Counted from the first letter of the stretch, positions 1-11,756 are shown. The stretch is 64,000 nt of DNA from Monodelphis domestica (GCF_027887165.1 NC_077228.1:102829362-102893361); one strand, 5' to 3'. Notes: generated by a model not told the origin, from the letters alone. Numbers and translations: made by a program.

Positions 1-76
1 CAGCCCTGATTTCCCGGGCCTGCCTGCAATGCCCTCCTGTGCCCCCTCCCAACCCCATTTCTTTTGTCTCCTCCAG

Positions 77-130
77 AGCTGAGCACTTCTGACGACAGCT
101 CCCTGTCAGACGCAGTGCTATTGGAAGAAG
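77..130 (+). CDS. INAVA: INAVA coding exon (first in window)
   Basis: The acceptor is ctcctccag and the donor gtaagt. Starting with two bases of a split codon it reads LSTSDDSSLSDAVLLEE; the other two frames hit stops at once. It ends with one base left over, which the next exon completes. Confidence 0.85.
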
Positions 131-3100
131 GTAAGTGGGACTGTCTGGAAAATGGAGTTTGATGTGGAAGCCCCAGTGAGGGTAGTTCTCCATAACTCCA
201 GAGCGCCTGTTTCCCCATAGCTTTAGGGCATTTGCTGAGTCTAGCAAAGGCCTCTTTATTGACCTCCTGTGTCAAGTAAAGATGTATACAATTTCTAGGC
301 ATGGTGGTTGGTGCAACCTGTAATTCCTGCTCCGGAGGGGGAGACTGAAGCTGAAGCAGTTGGATCAGGGGAATCTGAAGCTGCAGTAGGGCTTTAGAAA
401 TGGGTCTAGGAGTGGTGGTTACACTTTCTGACCAGGCAAGATAGTAGTAGATAGTAGAGAAAATTGTATAAAATATATTAGAGAGGAGGAGCTCCTTAAT
501 TCAGAAATTCTTCCCAAAGGGGGTGATTTCATCCCCTTTGAGTTTTCCTAGAACCTTTGTGCCCATCACATTTGGCTTTGTGTTGTATATATTATCATTG
601 GTAGACTTTGAATACCTTGAGGGCAAAGACTCTTTTTGTCTTTACATTTATTCCTTTTGCCTTCTACATAATAGATCATAAGACTTGGAGCAGGAAGAGA
701 AAACCACCAGAAGGTCATCTGGTCTAATACTCTTATTTTCAAATGACCCAAGGGTCATAGTGGCAGTAGGTATTAGAGGTGAGATTTTAGCCTCTGACTC
801 CAAAACCAATGCTTTTTTAAACTCTTACCTTCTGTCTTAGTATCAATTCTTTAAAAAAAAAAAAACCCTTACCTTCCATCTTAGAATCAATACTGAGTAT
901 TAGTTCAAAGGCAGAAGAGCAGTAAGAGCCAGAGCTAGGCAATCGGGGTTAAATGACTTGCCCTGGGTCACACTCCTAGGAAGTATCAGAGGCCAGATTT
1001 GAACCCAGGAACCTACCATCTTCAGGCCTGGCTCTCTATCCACTGTGCTACCTATCTGCCCACTTAGATAATGATTTTTTAATGGTCTCGCAATGAATAA
1101 AAGTTGGTTGAATTAAAATTTTAGCCTCTTGACCTGGCTCTTAGCAGAGAAGCCCCTCTCTTGCCTTGGCACAGACCTAGGTGGGATGAATGTAGCAAGT
1201 GCTCCCTGCTCCAGCTTCCCACAACAAATGCTGAGGAATGGTGGACAAGAGCTGAGTGCACAGAAGCCCCTGGGCTCAAGTTTCCTGAGCCTGGGAGCCA
1301 GATGACCCCAGTAGATGGAATAAGGAGACAAATTCCAGACTTGCCAGCTGAGGGCAAGGAAGACATAGTCCAGGCCCCTGAGAAGAGTTTTTACCCTTGG
1401 GGGAAAAGGGAGACACTTTCTGTGGATTTTCCCATAGTGAGCCCACCAGAGTCACAGAGAATCGGGCTGTTCAAAATCTATGCCCTTTCTATTTATTAGA
1501 ACTGAGTATAACTTTTCTACCCTCTGGAGTTTGGCTTATTAATTTAGCTAGACCGTGAGAGGACCAGACAAACAACACTGATGAGGCACCCTTTGCTTGA
1601 AAGCCTGGGATTGAGGAGGGCCTAGGGAACGTTCAGGGAAGAAGGTAGCACAGAACCTTCTTTCTGCACCCTAATGCTGATGAGAGCCCCAGAATATAGA
1701 AACAGCACAGATTAGAAAAACATGTCCATAGGAGGCTAATAAATAACTAACAGAATGAACATCCTAGTGTAAACAGCATGGAAACAGGTTCTGATCAAGG
1801 ACACAAGTAATACCCAATGAAATTGCATGTTGGTTGTGGGAAGAGTGGGTGGAGGGGAGGGAGGGAAACAATGTGAATATTGTAACCAAGGAATAATGTT
1901 CTAAATTGACTAAATAAATTCAAATGGAAAAATAAATAAATAAATAACTAGTAGCTTGGCAGCCAGTGCTGCAGACACAAGGATACACCCAGAATATGTG
2001 GGGAAATGGGTTATGTGGGATGGTTCCTCTGGGAGGACTTCTTGGAGGGAAGCTGGCTTAGAGACCTGAGGGATCTGGGCAATTCATCTGATTCTGTGAC
2101 CAGAGCCGAACCCCTGGGCAATTAGGTGCGTTGGCCTTGGGAGGAGTGGAGAGGCATGGAACAAGTAGCTTGGTTCCTGTTGGGCTGGTTCTCCCAGAAA
2201 TTACCCTCACTGTCCTTCTTTTCCATTTGCAGAAGAAATCCAGTTGCCAAAACCTGCTCCAGAGTCCCCAGCACCACCTACCAGGTCACTCCCACCCCAG
2301 CGACTTGAAGGGTTGAAGCCAGCAGGCCCTGAGGCTGGGGGTCCAGAGCGCTCTCCAATCCAGAATAGCCCCTGGAAAGAAACTAGCCTGGATCATCCCT
2401 ATGAGAAACCCAAGAAACCTCCTTCAGAACTCGATAGCGAGTCCAGGTAGAGACAATGGGGAGTTTGGAGGTCTGGAGGAAACTGTTGTATTCTGGGAAG
2501 TGGGTAAGGGAATGGAAAAGTGGGGGGGGGGATGAGAGACCTCGGCCTCTTTGCTTAGTGTGACTGAACTATCTTGATCTCTTCCCCAGAAGTAGCAGCA
2601 TATTACTCACTGAGCACAAGCTCACTTTTGCTTCTTTCCACTCTGACCTGCTACCTCATCTCAAATCTGCACTCCTGAAGGGAAAACAACCTCAAAAACC
2701 ACTTAAGAAAAAACTCTTCTTACGCTTTTCTCTCTGCAGCAGCCCAGCCACGACACCCCAGGATGGGCCCAGCACCATCAGCCCCTGGGTGCTGGAGGCA
2801 GCCACATATCATGTGGTTCCTCTACGAAATATTCCTGGACAAGTTCAAGGCCGGGCAAGTGCCCCTGCTACCCCAGAGATTCCAGGCAGACGGGGGCAAT
2901 CTCAGTCTCTAAGGTAATGAGTCTCTAGGAATTGAGCACTTTGGGATTTATAAAATGCTTTACATTCTGTGTTTCATTTAAGCCTCCACTTAATACTTTT
3001 TGACTATCAGAAAACTGTGAAGAATGAGGGTTAGGACATGATAAGTCTTACCTGCATTTCCGTAGAAGAGAAAATAGAAATTCTAAGGGCTCACAGTTGG

Positions 3101-6100
3101 AAGGATCTGAGGCATGATTCAAACTCAGATCTTCCTGAGCCCAGAGCAAGGCATTCTACCACCTTTCTATTTATTGCTGCCTCTAAGTATCTTTAGATGA
3201 GAGACTAAAGTCAGTGGAGGGATGGGAGCCTCAGGTTTGTTGGTGGTATCTGTGCAGAATCCTATGCCTCTCTGGGCACAAGCCACTCATCAACAAGTCA
3301 CATTTATTAAGCACTGGCTAAGTAGCAGGCATTGTACTAGGCTCTGGGAATGTGTAGATGGCATCTACCTGCTTACTCTCTAGAGGGGAAAGTCACATTT
3401 ACAAATAAACTCCAAGGCAGAGTATGAAAAGGGCAAAGGGAAGGTCAGGACAAAATGATCTAAGGAAATGTGAGTAGCGACAGAAAACTTTTCAGTTGTT
3501 GTGGGGGGGCGGGAATCAGGGGATCCCTGGGCCTTGGAGATAGGCAAAGTTCTCAAAAAAGGCTAATAGCTCTCTTTACTTGAAACATGAGTTTAAGAGA
3601 GTATTATGGGGGTAGCTCAATGGTTCAGTGGATAGAATACCAGGTCTGGAGTTGAGAAGGACCCAGGTTCGAGCCTGGCCTCAGATACTTCCCAGCTGTA
3701 TTACCTTGGGCAAATCACTTAAATCTGTTTGCCTAGCCTTTGCCACTCTTTAGTCTTAGAATTGATACTAAGACAGAAGGTAAGGTTTTTTTAAAAAAGA
3801 ATATTGAGGAGAGTTAGATATGGGGTTTAAGGTGGAAGAAATATTCAAAGGTGATGCTTGAATTTTTGAGCCCATATGAATGGGAGTATAATAGAAAGAA
3901 GGAAATTGAAAGTTAGTTCCCTTGACAATGGTCCTCTCCATCTCTACCCAAAAATGAATGTCTAACTTTTTCTTATTTGTCCCTCACCTGCTTCTGAGAT
4001 CTAAAGCTGAGTTGGTATTTTCTTGCTCCCTGCAGGGTAGATTCTTTCCGTGTGTGCCCCGAAGGCCGTGGCCGGAGTGCCATCCCTCGCCGGCGTCCCA
4101 CACATTATACAGTGACTGTGCCTGATTCCTGCTTTCCTTCAGCAAAGCAACCCCTGCCCCACCCTGCCTATCACTCCGGTTCTGAAGACAGCAGCTCTGA
4201 TGTCTCCAGCATTTCTCATGCCACATCTCCAGGAAGCAGCAGCCCAGACATCTTCTTGCGGCCCATGTCCCCATCTGACCAGCTTTGCTCCCGGAGCACC
4301 CGGGTCTCTGCTGATGGACGTGAGCTGGCAGCTTATTACCCTAAACTGCTGCTCCCATCTGGATATTTCTCAGCAGGGAGGTATGTAATGGTGGCTGAAA
4401 GGCAACAATTGCCTCCTGGATGGGAGCTTTGCCGCCTGGGACCTGGCACTGTCTATGATGAAGATGGAGCACCTCTGCACTACCATCGACTAGTACCCTC
4501 TCACAGCCGGATTGTGAGAACACCTTCCTTGAAGGACAGCCCTGCAGGTCGGGGACTCAGCAAGGCAGCTGTGTCAGAGGAACTCAAGTGGTGGCACGAG
4601 CGGGCACGGTTACGGAGTGCCCGGCCACATTCACTAGACCGGCAGGGGGCCTTCCGCATGAGAAGCCTCCCTCCAGGCAGAGAGGCCTTCGGGAGACCCA
4701 TGGGACGAACACAGGTATGGGGGTCTTTGGGAGAAAGGATGTCAGTAGAGTGGTAGAAATAGAGAACTTGAAGGACAAGTGAAGCCCGTGCTTGCCTGCC
4801 CAAGGAAGGTTATATATGGGGTAGGATAGGAAAACAAAGGCTTGAGAGTAATGTGGGCATGTTGGCTTGGAGGAAGAGTTGAAAATATAGCTAAGTCTCA
4901 GTTTGTCTGCATCAATATAAGATATGTGCAGTTCTAACCTGGCAATGACTCAAACATCATTTCTCTGAGGCTAGTAAGGAACCCTGTGGCTTTTATCAAT
5001 CATATTTATCCCACCTTATTGGTCCATAAGATGCTTATACTGCATTTCTTGACCACATGCCAGTTTGGCAGGATTAGGAGGTGACCCAGAAAGTGGATGA
5101 ATCACATGCAGATAATTGAGAGTTGACTGAATCCTCTAAGTTTATTTAGGCTGCTCTGAAACCTTAACCCATCTACCTCCTGACCTAGGAAACCCCAGGA
5201 AAAAGACATTAGTCAGATCCAGAGCTGAATCATCTTCCTGCCTATTCATCACCTGATGGCTTTCCCTACTCCTGTGGACTTAAGGGACACAAGACTGGGG
5301 CCACAAAGGAAGACTTTGGGACCAGGAATAGGGAAAAGCTGCCTATAAGGACCTCTTCCCAATGTATTCTGTACTCTTAAACTTTTTCTTTGAGTATCAG
5401 GTTTCCTATCTGAAATGGGGATGGGGTGGGGGATGGAAGGGAACACTTCTCCTTTGAAAACATTCATATACATTCTTACCCTCAAACACAGATTCTTTGT
5501 TTTCCCTGTCCCCTCTTTTCTGAGGGTAGGGAAGGGCCCCAAAGCTATAAACTCAGATGTGTGTTTGGGTCCTGAGGTTCTCTACTACAAGCCACTTCCC
5601 CACCCACCAACCATTTGGGTTGCAGCTGGCGCCCTACTGGCTCCCATGGCCTGGGGCTCAGGCCGCACCCTTCCAGCTGACATGTTCTCTTTATGTGCGA
5701 GCTTGGACCTGCTCTTGGCCCTCACCTAGCCTGTCTTACCCTGGCTCAGGAAGTTCCAGTGTTGGGGTGTAAACCTATAGAAAGGAGGGGAAGGAAGAGT
5801 TTTAACCGGAAAATTTTCAGAGGGAGGGTAACCAGGATTGGTACAACCTATAGGAGGATCAAATTTAGGAACTGGTACTATATAGCTTGGATTGGTTTGG
5901 GGTGGGGGGAAGGGGCATGATTGTTCTTTAGGGTTAGGGTTCTTTACTGGGACAAGTTTAAGATCACTTTAAAGAAAAACTTTCTAACAGTGAGAGCAGT
6001 GTAAAAGCAGATGAGTTACATAGGGAGCTAGTGAAAATCCACCTGGGGGGGGGTGGGTTAGAGTAGGCAAGGTGGTCATTTTTGGAAAATGAGATTGGTA

Positions 6101-7038
6101 AGGACTTAATGCTTTTTATTCCTTCATTCATCCCACCACCCAAGACCAACACTACTTCTGGTTTCTCATTCATTCCCCCCATCTATCCTATCTTCATTCC
6201 TTTATGCTCCTTCCTCCCCTTTCCCACAGATCTGCCTTGAGAGGAGCACAGAGCCCCTTCAGAGAGGTTATTGGTTCAGTTCCACTAGCAATCATTAAAT
6301 AACTAACATGAACCAGACAAGGCAAAAAACAAGATGTCCCAATAATCAAGGGGCTTACATATTACAGGAGGCAACAGCATGCTCCCAAATAAGCATGTAT
6401 AAGCTATTTATGTAATAAATATGAAGTAATTGCAGGGGACCATAACAAGTAGGGAATCCAAAAGGACCTCTTATAGGAGGGGACACTTAAGCTGACACTC
6501 AGGAAGTTAGGAGTTCCAAGAGTTAGAAAGGAGGGAAACCATCAAAGGTATGGGAAGAAGGGATACTTTGGGTAAAGACACAGAGGTAGGAGGGGATGGA
6601 ATGTTGCCAGATAGGTGCCTAGAATAGGGGGCATGTGATCCAGAGCAGGTGGGGTTTATGGCTTGGAGCACAATTAAAGACTGAAGGTAGGGGCAGTTAG
6701 GTAGCACAGAGGATAGAGTGCCATGGCTCGAGTCATGAGAACCTGGGCTCAAATCTAGCCTCAGACACTTCTTAGTTGTGTGACCTAGGGCAAGTCACTT
6801 AATCCTAATTACCTAGCTATTGCCATTCTTGATATTAATAAGATAGAGTTTAAGGGGGGAAAAAAGACTGAAGGTGGTACAACAGGGAACTGTGATATCC
6901 CACCTGAACTGATTACCCACTGACTTTTTTCCCCAACCCTGGCAGGTGCCCATGGTCCATGTGCTGAGGAGGACATCTGATGGAACCCCTATGCAAGTTT
7001 ATGTACCAGAGAATGGAGAGATCATCAGCCAAGTGTAA
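77..7038 (+). CDS. INAVA: INAVA (innate immunity activator), C-terminal part, five exons
   Basis: Joined exons 77-130, 2233-2446, 2740-2913, 4036-4714 and 6946-7038 give about 403 residues in one open frame; the 5' part lies left of the window. Splice phases agree throughout (2/1, 2/2, 1/2, 1/0, 0). I recognise INAVA (C1orf106) from the serine/aspartate segment in the first exon, the SPWKETSLDHPYEKP block, the RRRPTHYTVTVPDSCFP block, RIVRTPSLKDSPAGRGLSKA, EELKWWHERARLRS and the end GEIISQV. Known of the family: INAVA is a cytoplasmic/junctional scaffold that binds cytohesin ARF-GEFs through an N-terminal CUPID (DUF3338) domain, stabilises epithelial junctions and supports NOD2-type signalling in myeloid cells. 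That domain is outside the window; what is here is the proline/serine-rich, probably disordered tail. The paralogues FRMD4A/B and CCDC120 fit less well. No break or in-frame stop is seen. Confidence 0.9.
298..445 (+). pseudogene. 7SL RNA-like fragment
   Basis: It begins ggcatggtggttggtgc, then has cctgtaattcctgct and a ggatc..gctgcagtaggg stretch. These follow the 5' (Alu) domain of 7SL RNA in order, with decay. Marsupials lack Alu/B1, so a 7SL pseudogene is likelier than an Alu. Compare the better copy at 36615. Confidence 0.45.
862..1061 (-). repeat. tRNA-derived marsupial SINE (WALLSI/WSINE-like)
   Basis: Read on the minus strand it has a tRNA-like head (gctacc..ccactg, B-box ggttcaaat), the CORE-like gtgacccagggcaagtca segment and the tail ccaagatggaaggtaagggttt. 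Family name from memory. Confidence 0.75.
1790..1945 (+). repeat. RTE-like / unnamed interspersed repeat tail
   Basis: It shares the gggagggagggaaacaat block and an A-rich end with copies near 36414 and 38655. Probably the 3' end of a marsupial RTE-mobilised repeat; family uncertain. Confidence 0.4.
2233..2446 (+). CDS. INAVA: INAVA coding exon
   Basis: A polypyrimidine tract and ttgcag precede the exon and gtagag follows it. It encodes 71 residues of proline-rich sequence (PKPAPESPAPPTRS) leading into the family block SPIQNSPWKETSLDHPYEKP. It ends in phase 2. Confidence 0.88.
2740..2913 (+). CDS. INAVA: INAVA coding exon
   Basis: The acceptor is tctctgcag; a second AG three bases downstream (NAGNAG) could drop one serine. 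The donor is gtaatg. It encodes SSPATTPQDGPS and a YHVVPLRNIPGQ segment. It enters in phase 2 and leaves in phase 2. Confidence 0.87.
2932..3185 (-). repeat. MIR/CORE-SINE relic
   Basis: A diverged gagcactttgggatttataaaatgcttt... ending aaactcagatcttcctg..gcattctacc is the usual reversed MIR/THER layout. Confidence 0.5.
3293..3480 (+). repeat. MIR3/THER-type relic
   Basis: The start cacatttattaagcactggctaagtagcaggcattgtactaggctctggg is a typical ancient mammalian SINE start. Confidence 0.45.
3608..3797 (+). repeat. tRNA-derived marsupial SINE (WALLSI-like)
   Basis: Head gggggtagctcaatggttcagtggat, a B-box-like gggttcgag segment and the tail gatactaagacagaaggtaagg with poly(T/A). Confidence 0.75.
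4036..4714 (+). CDS. INAVA: INAVA large coding exon
   Basis: This 679-base exon (ctccctgcag / gtatgg) encodes 226 residues, the most conserved part visible. In order: a RRRPTHYTVTVPDSCFP motif, a serine-rich stretch (SEDSSSDVSSISH), a LLLPSGYFSAGRYVMVAE segment, RIVRTPSLKDSPAGRGLSKA, and a basic EELKWWHERARLRSARPHS helix. It ends exactly on a codon boundary. Confidence 0.92.
6290..6420 (+). repeat. MIR3/THER-type relic
   Basis: A decayed cattaaataactaacatgaaccagacaagg followed by ggggcttacat. Old and weak. Confidence 0.35.
6689..6862 (+). repeat. Marsupial SINE with 13-bp target-site duplication
   Basis: The head ggggcagttaggtagcacagaggatagag and a tRNA-like body end in an A-rich tail. It is flanked by identical aaagactgaaggt copies at 6676-6688 and 6863-6875. 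Confidence 0.8.
6946..7038 (+). CDS. INAVA: INAVA terminal coding exon
   Basis: The acceptor is ccctggcag. The exon reads VPMVHVLRRTSDGTPMQVYV and ends PENGEIISQV, then TAA at 7036-7038. The last residues S-Q-V fit a class I PDZ ligand (S/T-x-hydrophobic), which is inference only. Confidence 0.92.
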   Translation: MPMVHVLRRTSDGTPMQVYVPENGEIISQV

Positions 7039-7685
7039 TTCTATGGCTCCTGCTATTATGGTTATGGAGTGCCGCCACCTCTCACTGCTGGGAAGACTTT
7101 GGTTCATTAAAGGGGTGCCCTGAACTTTGGGGTTGGCTAGATGGGATAAGCCTCAGCCTGTACCCTGAGCCCAACCCTGGCACCTCTCCCCAACTCCCCA
7201 TCTCTCATCGCAGGTCGATGAGCACAAGCTCAGACTTTCTCTGATTTTAGTTCAGGAAGCCTGGTCTGAAATTTTATACTTCTGTGTTATTCTCAAAGAT
7301 GCCATTATGTTCTGCTTTCTCCCGTCTGACCCTATGTCTGTTTGTTAGCATGTCTGGTTATCTCAGTCAGGAGTGATATTGGGGATTCAGCCCAAAGACC
7401 CCTACGTTATGGTTGTTTAAGAGACTGTCAGCAGAGACCTACCATGCCCGTGTCCCTGTGTGTTAGAGGCCAGGGATCTCTTAACACCTCTGGAATCTGG
7501 GGGAGGTTGGGGGTTACAAGTATCTCCATGTCTCTTCAGGACTCATCCTGATAGGGATGATATCTTTGCTTTTGTTCTCTTAGTAATGTGCTCTATGATG
7601 CACAGCCCAAGTGATGGCTTCCTTAGCCCATAGATCCATGTAGAGGAACAACTTCTCATCATTTAACCTGGTAGGAAGAAAGGGC

Positions 7686-7691
7686 AATAAA
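7686..7691 (+). terminator. Possible proximal poly(A) signal of INAVA
   Basis: AATAAA about 650 bases after the stop codon, followed by a GT-rich stretch (ctggtgtttgg). Use is unproven. Confidence 0.35.
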
Positions 7692-8673
7692 ATGCAGCTG
7701 GTGTTTGGCAAATCATCCTTCCAGACTCAGCTTCCTACTTCCCACTTCCCCTCTCTACTTCCCACCATGGAGCTCAGTGATGTTACTTTCTCCAACCTAT
7801 AAGATCTCAGTTTTGGCTAGTAGGTGCGGTTGGGTTTCAGGGCACTCACTGTATTTGGAGCTATCCATTGAGAAGAGGGAAGTTTGGGTATCCAAATCTA
7901 GGGATTCCCACATGGCTTTTGATGATTGGTGACTTTGCTGGGAGAGGGGATCTGTGTTGATTGCTCCAACCACTATGGGGAAAAGGAACAAGCCGGTGCT
8001 AACACCCTTTGCTGCTGCTCCCAACAAAAAGCTGTGGAACCTTTCCCAGAACATGGGAGCTGGGAAAGAAATCTTAGTGATAGGAGAGGAGAGGAATGCT
8101 TTTTATCTGGCAGCAACCAGACCTTGGTTCCTACCAGGTTGTTAGAATTTTGGTAGACAGCTAAGAATGTATTTAGAGACCCCAGGACCTGGATGCTATA
8201 TTGGAGAGGGCCATTAGGGGCAGGAAAAAAAAGGATTTCCACCTAATTGCACTAATGGAAGGGGAAGCAGTGGCCAGAAGGATGAGCTCTATGATTTCCC
8301 AATTCATTTTGATGCCAACTTGTTCCTTCTCTGCTTCTCTTCACTGGGTTCTTATTATTAGCCTTAATTTTGGGCCTTTTCTAGTCTTCAGACTCCATCT
8401 TTTCCCCATTTTTAGAAACTTACCACTGCTCATTCTTCATTAAAAAAAGAAATCACCTCATAGGCTCTATTCTGTTCTCACCCTGAAATATTTCTTTCCC
8501 ATTCCTGTTGCTCCCATAGCTGAGCCAGGCAGGTTTCAGGGACCTCCCTACCCCAGAATCCTTTGCTATTTGTTAACTTATTGGTTTTGCATAGCCCCTG
8601 ACAACATCATAAAGTGGTCCTGTCCCCAGCTGCGGGGCCGGAACTGTATGGGGTATAGTGTCAAATTCTTCTT

Positions 8674-8679
8674 AATAAA
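8674..8679 (+). terminator. Poly(A) signal, likely distal signal of INAVA
   Basis: AATAAA followed by a tgtactctttgtgatcttct downstream element. It is the last strong hexamer before the intergenic SINE-rich region. Confidence 0.65.
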
Positions 8680-8700
8680 ATGTACTCTTTGTGATCTTCT

Positions 8701-9970
8701 TAGCTGAGATTGTGGGGATAGGAGTTCTCAAGCTCTATCTAACACTCTGAAGGCTGTTTTCTCCCAGGCTGGGGGAAAATCACTGGCCTCTCTCCAGCTG
8801 GTCTGATTTCCACACCAGAGTGGTGGGGGGGGAGTGGGAAGGGTGAAGTGGGAGAGATTTGAGATTCTTTTTTTCCCAATAGGCCCAGAATTGGACCTGA
8901 CAAGCTCATGGGGGTGTGGCGTGGCTGCTGGCAGTTTTTTTGGCAATATTCCCCCTTCCCCCCCTCACTCCTACCCCAATCCCATTGGAGAAACCTTAGG
9001 GATCCTGGTTGGACCTCAGTGACACAGATATATAGCCATATTGGGTTTTACTCAATGGTCATTCTTCAAGGAAAGTTTCTGAGTACCTGAAAATTGGTTA
9101 GTAGGTGTGATTATAGGTTAGGATTTTTGGAAGAGCTTTGGAGGCCCAATCCCCTCCATCTCTCTTCCTATCCATTTTCCTTTTTACTCCTTGCTGGTCT
9201 TTCCAACAGAGTGGGAGTCTCAGTGTGTTTGTGAAGAAGCGGGTATAATCTAGTGGAATACAAGTCTTAGGTGTAAGGGGCAGGAGGAGCCACTTAACAA
9301 AATGGAATTGGGTAGATAACAACCACTTCTATCTTTCCTGAAGTTGATGATTTTTAAAGTGGGGGCTTTTTAAAAAAATAGATGCAGCTCCCTCACTATG
9401 ACCCCATATGGCAGAAGAGGAGATGTCCTCTCTAGCAGAGGTTGAATATATACCCCCTCAGGAACACCCTACATTTTGGGGATGGTCCCCCAGAGACTCC
9501 TATAACCATGGTGGGTGAGGGTGGAGAAAATCCATTGCTTTTCAGTGGGCCTGACTGGGGGCTTCTTGCCATGCTGATGATGAAAACACTTCAGGGCTGG
9601 ACCCAGAGCTGCTTAGGAGGCATTGGCTGAGCCACTGACCCTATGTGGTCTTGAACTCATCCACAAGAGGGCATCCTATGAAGAACAACATTCCATTCTC
9701 TGTCTACATCAGGTCCTTGCATAGCATATTGGTTAGGCTCAAAGCCTTTCTAGGAATGGGTTCTCTGAGGATCAAAGCAAGTGGAAGGGGGGGCTGGGAA
9801 GGCCCTTCTGAAACAGGGCTGATGAGACCTGTGGAGTGGCCCAGCAGACTCCTCCTGGATAGGGACAGACACCCACCCCCTTTGATCAAAGGCCAGGAGG
9901 AAGAAGGCAGGCACACCCAGGCAGACCTGGATGTTTCTGGAGGGGCCTTCTGTCCCTGGTTGACTTCAGA
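8701..9970. other. Intergenic stretch, no gene seen
   Basis: No splice-bounded coding segment, RNA gene or clear repeat seen between the INAVA 3' end and the MIR relic at 9.97 kb. Confidence 0.5.
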
Positions 9971-9971
9971 A

Positions 9972-10190
9972 ATAATTACTAACACTAACAGAGCACCTAC
10001 TATGTATGAGGTACTTTGCTAAGCACTTTACAATTTCCTGTAATCTTCACAACAACCTTGGGAAATAGGTGTACAGTTGGGGAAAATGAGGCAGGATCAC
10101 ACAGCTAATTAAGTGTCTGAGGCTGCATTTTAATTCAGGTATTCCTGACTTCAGGTAGAGGGCTCTATCCACTGCACCACCTCACTGCCT
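9972..10190 (-). repeat. MIR/CORE-SINE relic
   Basis: It has gagcacctactatgtatgaggtactttgctaagcactttacaa and ends ctatccactgcacc, the reversed MIR-like layout. Confidence 0.6.
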
Positions 10191-10280
10191 ATGAAGCAAG
10201 AGAAGATTAGCTTCCAGGAAGAACTCTGGCCAAAGTAGTATGGGTATAAGTCCCTGGAAAAGGGAGAGTATGAAACCCAT

Positions 10281-10480
10281 TAAAAAAAAAAACACAACAA
10301 AACCTTTTCCTTCTGTCTTGGTATCAATTCTAAGAAGAGCAGCAAAGGAGAGGCAATGGGGGAGGACAGGTAAGTGACTTCCTCAGGGGCCCCCTGGCTA
10401 GGAAATATCTGAGGGTACATTTGAACCCAACTTCTCCTGACTCCAGGCCTAGCTCTATCCACTGAGCTACCTTGTTGCCT
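10281..10480 (-). repeat. WALLSI-like SINE
   Basis: Poly(A/T) then ccttttccttctgtcttggtatcaattctaag, ending ctatccactgagctaccttgttgcc; a minus-strand copy. Confidence 0.7.
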
Positions 10481-10495
10481 AGAAACCCACTTTTA

Positions 10496-10660
10496 ATTTT
10501 TAAACCGTTACCTTCTGTCTTAGAATTGATACTGTGTATTGGCTCCAAGGTAGAAGATCAGTAAGGGCCAGGCAATGGGGAATTAAATGATTTGTCCAGA
10601 GTTCTAGGGCTAGAAAGTGTCTGAGGCCAGATTCGAAGGATCTCCCATCTCTAGGTCCAT
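10496..10660 (-). repeat. WALLSI-like SINE, head lost
   Basis: Tail ttaaaccgttaccttctgtcttagaattgatactgtgtattgg, body to about 10660, in tandem behind the previous SINE. Confidence 0.7.
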
Positions 10661-11544
10661 ATTAGGAACAGGGTTCAGGTAAAGATAAAAGGAGCAAATG
10701 GTATGGGGAAAAAACACCTTAAATTCTCTGAATTTTCAAGTGAATTATGGGTTCCTAATTTAACATTTTTTATACCCCTTATTAAAAAAAAGGTTGGCAC
10801 CATCTGATTTGAACTAGTTTTTAAGCACATGAAATAGTTACTGGAAGGTCAGTTTTAAGAGATACTAAATTGCATTAAGTCTCATCACTAGCAGGTTTTT
10901 AGCAGCATTTCCTAGAGAATCTTGAGAAGTGGATCTACTGGGAAGAATAACCCTCTGAACTGCCTTGGGAATGAGAGGTCTATCCCATAATTTCCAAAGG
11001 AAAATGTTTTCAAGGCTCAGCTAAGACCTAAAGATGAAATGAGCTGATTAAATGGACATTTAAAATCTTGGTTATGAGGCATGAGTTGGACCAAGGAAAC
11101 ATTTTTTTAAAAATGATGATCACTCCTCTTGCTTGAATGTTTCCTTATGCTTGACTAGCTGAGGTTTATGCCCAAAGTCTAATGAAACACCATTTTATAA
11201 ATGTGGGATCCGAGGGAAGTGTTGCAGATCAAAATGAGGAATCGACAATTTTTCATTTTCTTTTTATTCAATTTTATAATTCCATTTCTTAGGAATATCT
11301 GACTGACTCCTAAAACCTGTTTTCTGTTCAGTTAACCTCATCTAGCTAAAAAAATATCTCAAGCCCCAACTCATGGAATGATAGTATAAAGGAAAGACTT
11401 TTAAGATTCCTGAGATGAGAAACCTTTCAAAAGAAAGGAAAAATGGGGATTTAGCATCTAAACCTTCCCCAAAAATTTTGTGGAAGAATGTCTTTACTGA
11501 GTTTTTGGCGATATTTTCTTCAGTCATGTCCATTTCTATGTGAT
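10661..11544. other. Intergenic stretch, no gene seen
   Basis: AT-rich sequence without an identifiable gene or repeat. Confidence 0.45.
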
Positions 11545-11745
11545 CCCATGAACTTTATTTTCTTGCCAAAGATATTGGTTTGCCATTTCCTTCTCCAGTG
11601 TTTCCCCATTTTACAGATGAGGAACTGAGGCAAGTAGGGGGTGACTTTTCCAGGTTCACTCAGCTAATCTGTGTCTGAGATTGGATTTTAATTAAGATCT
11701 TAATTCCAGGCCAGGTGCTCTGTTTATTGTACTACCTAGCTGCCT
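11545..11745 (-). repeat. MAR1-type SINE
   Basis: The run ttgccaaagatattggtttgccatttccttctccag..cattttacagatgaggaactgaggc is the reversed MAR1 tail and body. Confidence 0.65.
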
Positions 11746-11756
11746 AGGGTTATCCT

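Larger units (their letters stand above)
131..2232 (+). other. INAVA intron
   Basis: It holds a 7SL-like fragment near 298-445, a minus-strand WALLSI-like SINE at 862-1061 and an RTE-like tail near 1790-1945. The rest (about 1070-1780 and 1950-2230) shows no exon or repeat that I can name. Confidence 0.6.
4715..6945 (+). other. INAVA last intron
   Basis: About 2.2 kb. Apart from a MIR3-like relic near 6290-6420 and a SINE at 6689-6862, I see nothing that I can name. Confidence 0.55.
7039..8700 (+). other. INAVA: INAVA 3' untranslated region
   Basis: There is no plausible coding potential after the stop. AATAAA hexamers occur at 7686 and 8674. The second is followed within about 20 bases by T/GT-rich sequence and is the likely main cleavage site; the first could give a shorter transcript. 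Exact 3' ends are inferred. Confidence 0.65.

Noticed and set aside
4341..4803. Minus-strand open frames opposite the large INAVA exon
   Set aside because: They are shadows of the real coding strand.
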